Shown: positions 61,807-64,000 of the stretch, one piece after another
Layout of the letters: the number at the start of each line of letters is the position of its first letter
Numbering within the stretch: the first letter of the stretch is position 1
NCBI GenBank assembly: GCA_034509925.1
Contig: CM067531.1
Span: 1,584,501 to 1,648,500, forward strand
DNA from: Hirudinaria manillensis
Taxonomy: Eukaryota; Annelida; Clitellata; Hirudinida; Hirudinidae
Reading direction: 5' to 3'
DNA: 64,000 nucleotides
Position numbers and translations under genes: made by a program
The notes under the pieces: generated by a model
Database searches by the model: none
Told to the model about the DNA's origin: nothing
The model's input: the letters and a program-made list of their open reading frames with translations, nothing else

Positions 61807-63197
61807 CTTTGATGGTTTCTGTTTTGTTCTTTAACTGATTTCAAATAAACTTGTTTTTAAAGGATAACTGGTTAGAGTCAGCTGTTGATGTTTTAGGAGT
61901 TTTGTCGTGGCTCGTCGTGGAAAAAAAGATCTGAGAAAAGATTATAAATAAAATAATAAAAGAAGAAAAAAATAATTAAATTAATAAATGTTTTTAATTA
62001 ATTTTTTTTTATTTTAATAAATATTTTAATTATTCTTCAATCGTATTTTGTTTAAAATCACTCATAAATAACGAAATTTAGTTAAGAATTAAAAGGACAA
62101 ATATTTGCAAAATATTCTTAAAAAAATTTAAACCTTTTATGGATTTATTCTTATATAAAGCTATAAGCGATAATAAAATAAATTAAAAAATATAATCTCG
62201 ATGTCGTAATAATTTAATATATTAAAAAAATAGAAATATTATAATATGTTGATTGATTTTATCAGGTAATATTCGAATTTGTTTATGAAATTCTTACACG
62301 TTCGGCGTATTATCGAAATGAATATAAATATATGTCCTTTCGATGAAAGCTGACCCCAATCAAAATAGTCCCAATGAACTGCATGAACTTTAACTTCATT
62401 TTGCAATACCTCATAATAAATTAAATAATTAATGACCGAACGTGTCCCTATTTGCTGAGTTCCACTTTCAATCAATTTGACTTTCAATCACAGTGGTGCA
62501 ATCGTCGAGTAGGTGTGAAGAGTCAATCGCTTTGATGATTCGTGGTTTCACCGACTGATCAATCAGAAGACCAGTTGCTGGTTACTGTTCGAGATAAAGC
62601 GACAATTGGATGGGTCCATAAGGACTCGTATTGAACGAGGCTCTTTGGTTACGTAGCTTTAAAAGAATTGATTAAATAATTGCAAAGAGCAATAATACAA
62701 AATGCAAAGAAAAGACCAATCAAAGTGCATTCTAAATCTTTGGAAGAGTTTTCTGATTTGCTATGTTTTACCACAAGAAGCTGAATTTGGACGAAGCTGT
62801 CCTCAGCTGTCCTTTCGACTTTAAACGTTTAGGTTTAGTAAATGTACGATAGTCAGCTGTCACTTTTTTTCAACCCGAGGTAGCAAACTTTGTCACCAAG
62901 TCGCCAAAGACTTTCTAGCAGGATGATTCTTTGTGATCTCGTGCTCCGTCACATGTCGACCGATGATCGATCTTGAAGCGATTGAGAAAATTATGAAATT
63001 ATTTTTAGCGTAATTTGCAGCGTGTCTCGATAATTGAATCGAACAAAGTAAATTTACAGAGATCATGGATGGTAATCGGGAAATGAAAGGAGATTTAATA
63101 AATATTTTAAAAAGTCATTGTTAATTTGAAATCGTCATGATAATCGTCATCAATATCAGCATAAATCATCGTCGTCGTCGTCGTCATCATCGGCCTT
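61807..63197. other. Intergenic, RPB10 copy 2 to homeobox gene
   Basis: The first 500 bases belong to the duplicated unit. The rest (62310-63197) shows no coding exon; a GTC/ATC-rich run lies at about 63168-63192, just after the homeobox stop codon on the minus strand. Confidence 0.5.
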
Positions 63198-64000
63198 TCA
63201 AAGATCTTTTCCTCCTTGTTTGATCTGTTGCTGAGTTCGCTCGTAGAAGGGATAAACTCGTTCACTGTTCTTCAGTTGTTCCATGAATTCTTGATTCTGA
63301 CGGCTTTTTATTTCGTAGGCTTTGTCCGTGGGTCCTCTCTTTTTCAATCTGCTTCTGCATAATTTATTGGCCATAATTTTATTTCGTTATGCTAACTTAT
63401 TATATTATTATAGGATATTTTTATTAGTAGGTAATTTTGAGTATTAGAATTCTTGGAGTCTTAGATTCAAGTGCGGTTTAAAAGAATTGATTTAAATGTT
63501 TGAAAGTAATTTTTACGAGGTTAGAATGTCAATCCTTAAATTTAAAATAAATTTTAAAATGTGATTAAAAAGATTTTTATAACTCAATTATAATTTAAAA
63601 AAAATTCAGAACCAACCTTCGATTTTGAAACCAAATCATGACTTGTCGCTCCGTCAGTCCAATTTCCAAGGAGAATTCAATCCTCTCCTCTTTGCTCAGG
63701 AAAGACTGGTTTAGGAATCTTTCCTCCAACTTCTGGAGTTGGATTTTCGTGAAGCTCGTTCTCCTCTGTGACGATTCAAGGTCATCGCTAGTGGAATGAG
63801 GCGATGAAAAGCCTTCGTGGCACGTCAAGACATCTTTGGGCTGGCGACGAATGTCGAAGCTGGCCCCGCAGGCCGGATATGACATGGTGTCAAAGTTTGG
63901 TCCAGAAATCGGAACTGGCGTATTGCTGCCGTAGTATATTGCTCCAAAGTTCTGGCTGTGTCCATCCCAGAGACTGGCTTCAGAGAAGCCAGTTGGTAAC
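63198..64000 (-). CDS. Homeodomain transcription factor, divergent ANTP-like (5' partial)
   Basis: Two minus-strand exons: 64000-63617 (open to the window edge) and 63354-63198 (TGA), joined within a codon at homeodomain position 53. A full 60-residue homeodomain is present: Arg5, Leu16, Phe20, then LTERQVMIWFQNRRSRLKK with Trp48, Phe49, Gln50, Asn51 and Arg53. Gln50 and the TERQ..IWFQNRR helix suggest the ANTP class, but Met46, Ser54 and Leu56 are unusual and I cannot name the family. Upstream of the homeodomain is a Ser/Asp-rich linker (SSPHSTSDDLESS) and a region rich in Gly/Tyr/Pro. The tail after it is short (about 45 residues) and basic. A DNA-binding developmental regulator is expected. 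The ATG is probably outside the window, because the frame continues to the edge. Confidence 0.88.

Larger units (their letters stand above)
60300..62310. repeat. Tandem segmental duplication, about 1 kb per unit, each carrying one RPB10 gene
   Basis: Units of roughly 60300-61290 and 61300-62310, offset 973 bases at the genes. The central part (about 60530-60950 against 61503-61923) is nearly identical, while the outer parts are recognisable but heavily diverged, with indels. Confidence 0.85.

Overview
The window is animal nuclear DNA. Genes are split by many short GT-AG introns, intergenic and intronic DNA is very AT-rich, trinucleotide and tetranucleotide arrays are abundant, and the gene set is metazoan: a Met-family receptor tyrosine kinase, a homeobox gene, ER-anchored UDP-glycosyltransferases, ubiquitin E1, RPB10 and a C1-RhoGAP. 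It looks like an invertebrate bilaterian. The composition and the divergent homeodomain would suit a lophotrochozoan such as a leech-like annelid, but that is a guess and not shown by the sequence.

Layout. 1-13007: three paralogous single-pass receptors on the + strand (A, partial; B; C). Each has, where visible, a signal peptide, a C-type-lectin-like region, a PAN/apple-like domain, one membrane helix and a cytoplasmic tail. A GFO/IDH/MocA oxidoreductase lies between B and C. 15723-17554: an unrecognised Ser/Pro-rich minus-strand gene. 19635-40079: a complete 19-exon MET/RON-type receptor (Sema, PSI, IPT repeats, membrane helix, tyrosine kinase) with a TATA box and two very large, microsatellite-filled introns. 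41473-47128: a complete 18-exon UBA1 on the minus strand, convergent with MET. 50445-54612: a C1-RhoGAP gene of the MgcRacGAP/RACGAP1 type whose N-terminus I could not find. 55842-59840: two intronless minus-strand UDP-glycosyltransferases. 60600-61806: two RPB10 genes in a tandem duplication. 63198-64000: the 3' two exons of a homeobox gene running off the right edge.

Most exon joins were checked by splice-site consensus and reading-phase arithmetic. MET (1418 aa), UBA1 (1055 aa), the oxidoreductase (427 aa), receptor B (344 aa) and receptor C (289 aa) close perfectly in frame.

The strongest candidate for an undescribed system is the receptor cluster. Receptor A has a long tail with many tyrosines, including a canonical ITIM and other SH2-type motifs. 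B keeps a shortened version. C has a tail with no tyrosine at all. This is the architecture of paired or decoy immune receptors. The first lectin-like exon of B and C is almost identical while the following exons have diverged strongly, which suggests exon-level gene conversion. The neighbouring genes do not form an operon or a shared pathway; they are ordinary housekeeping or signalling genes.
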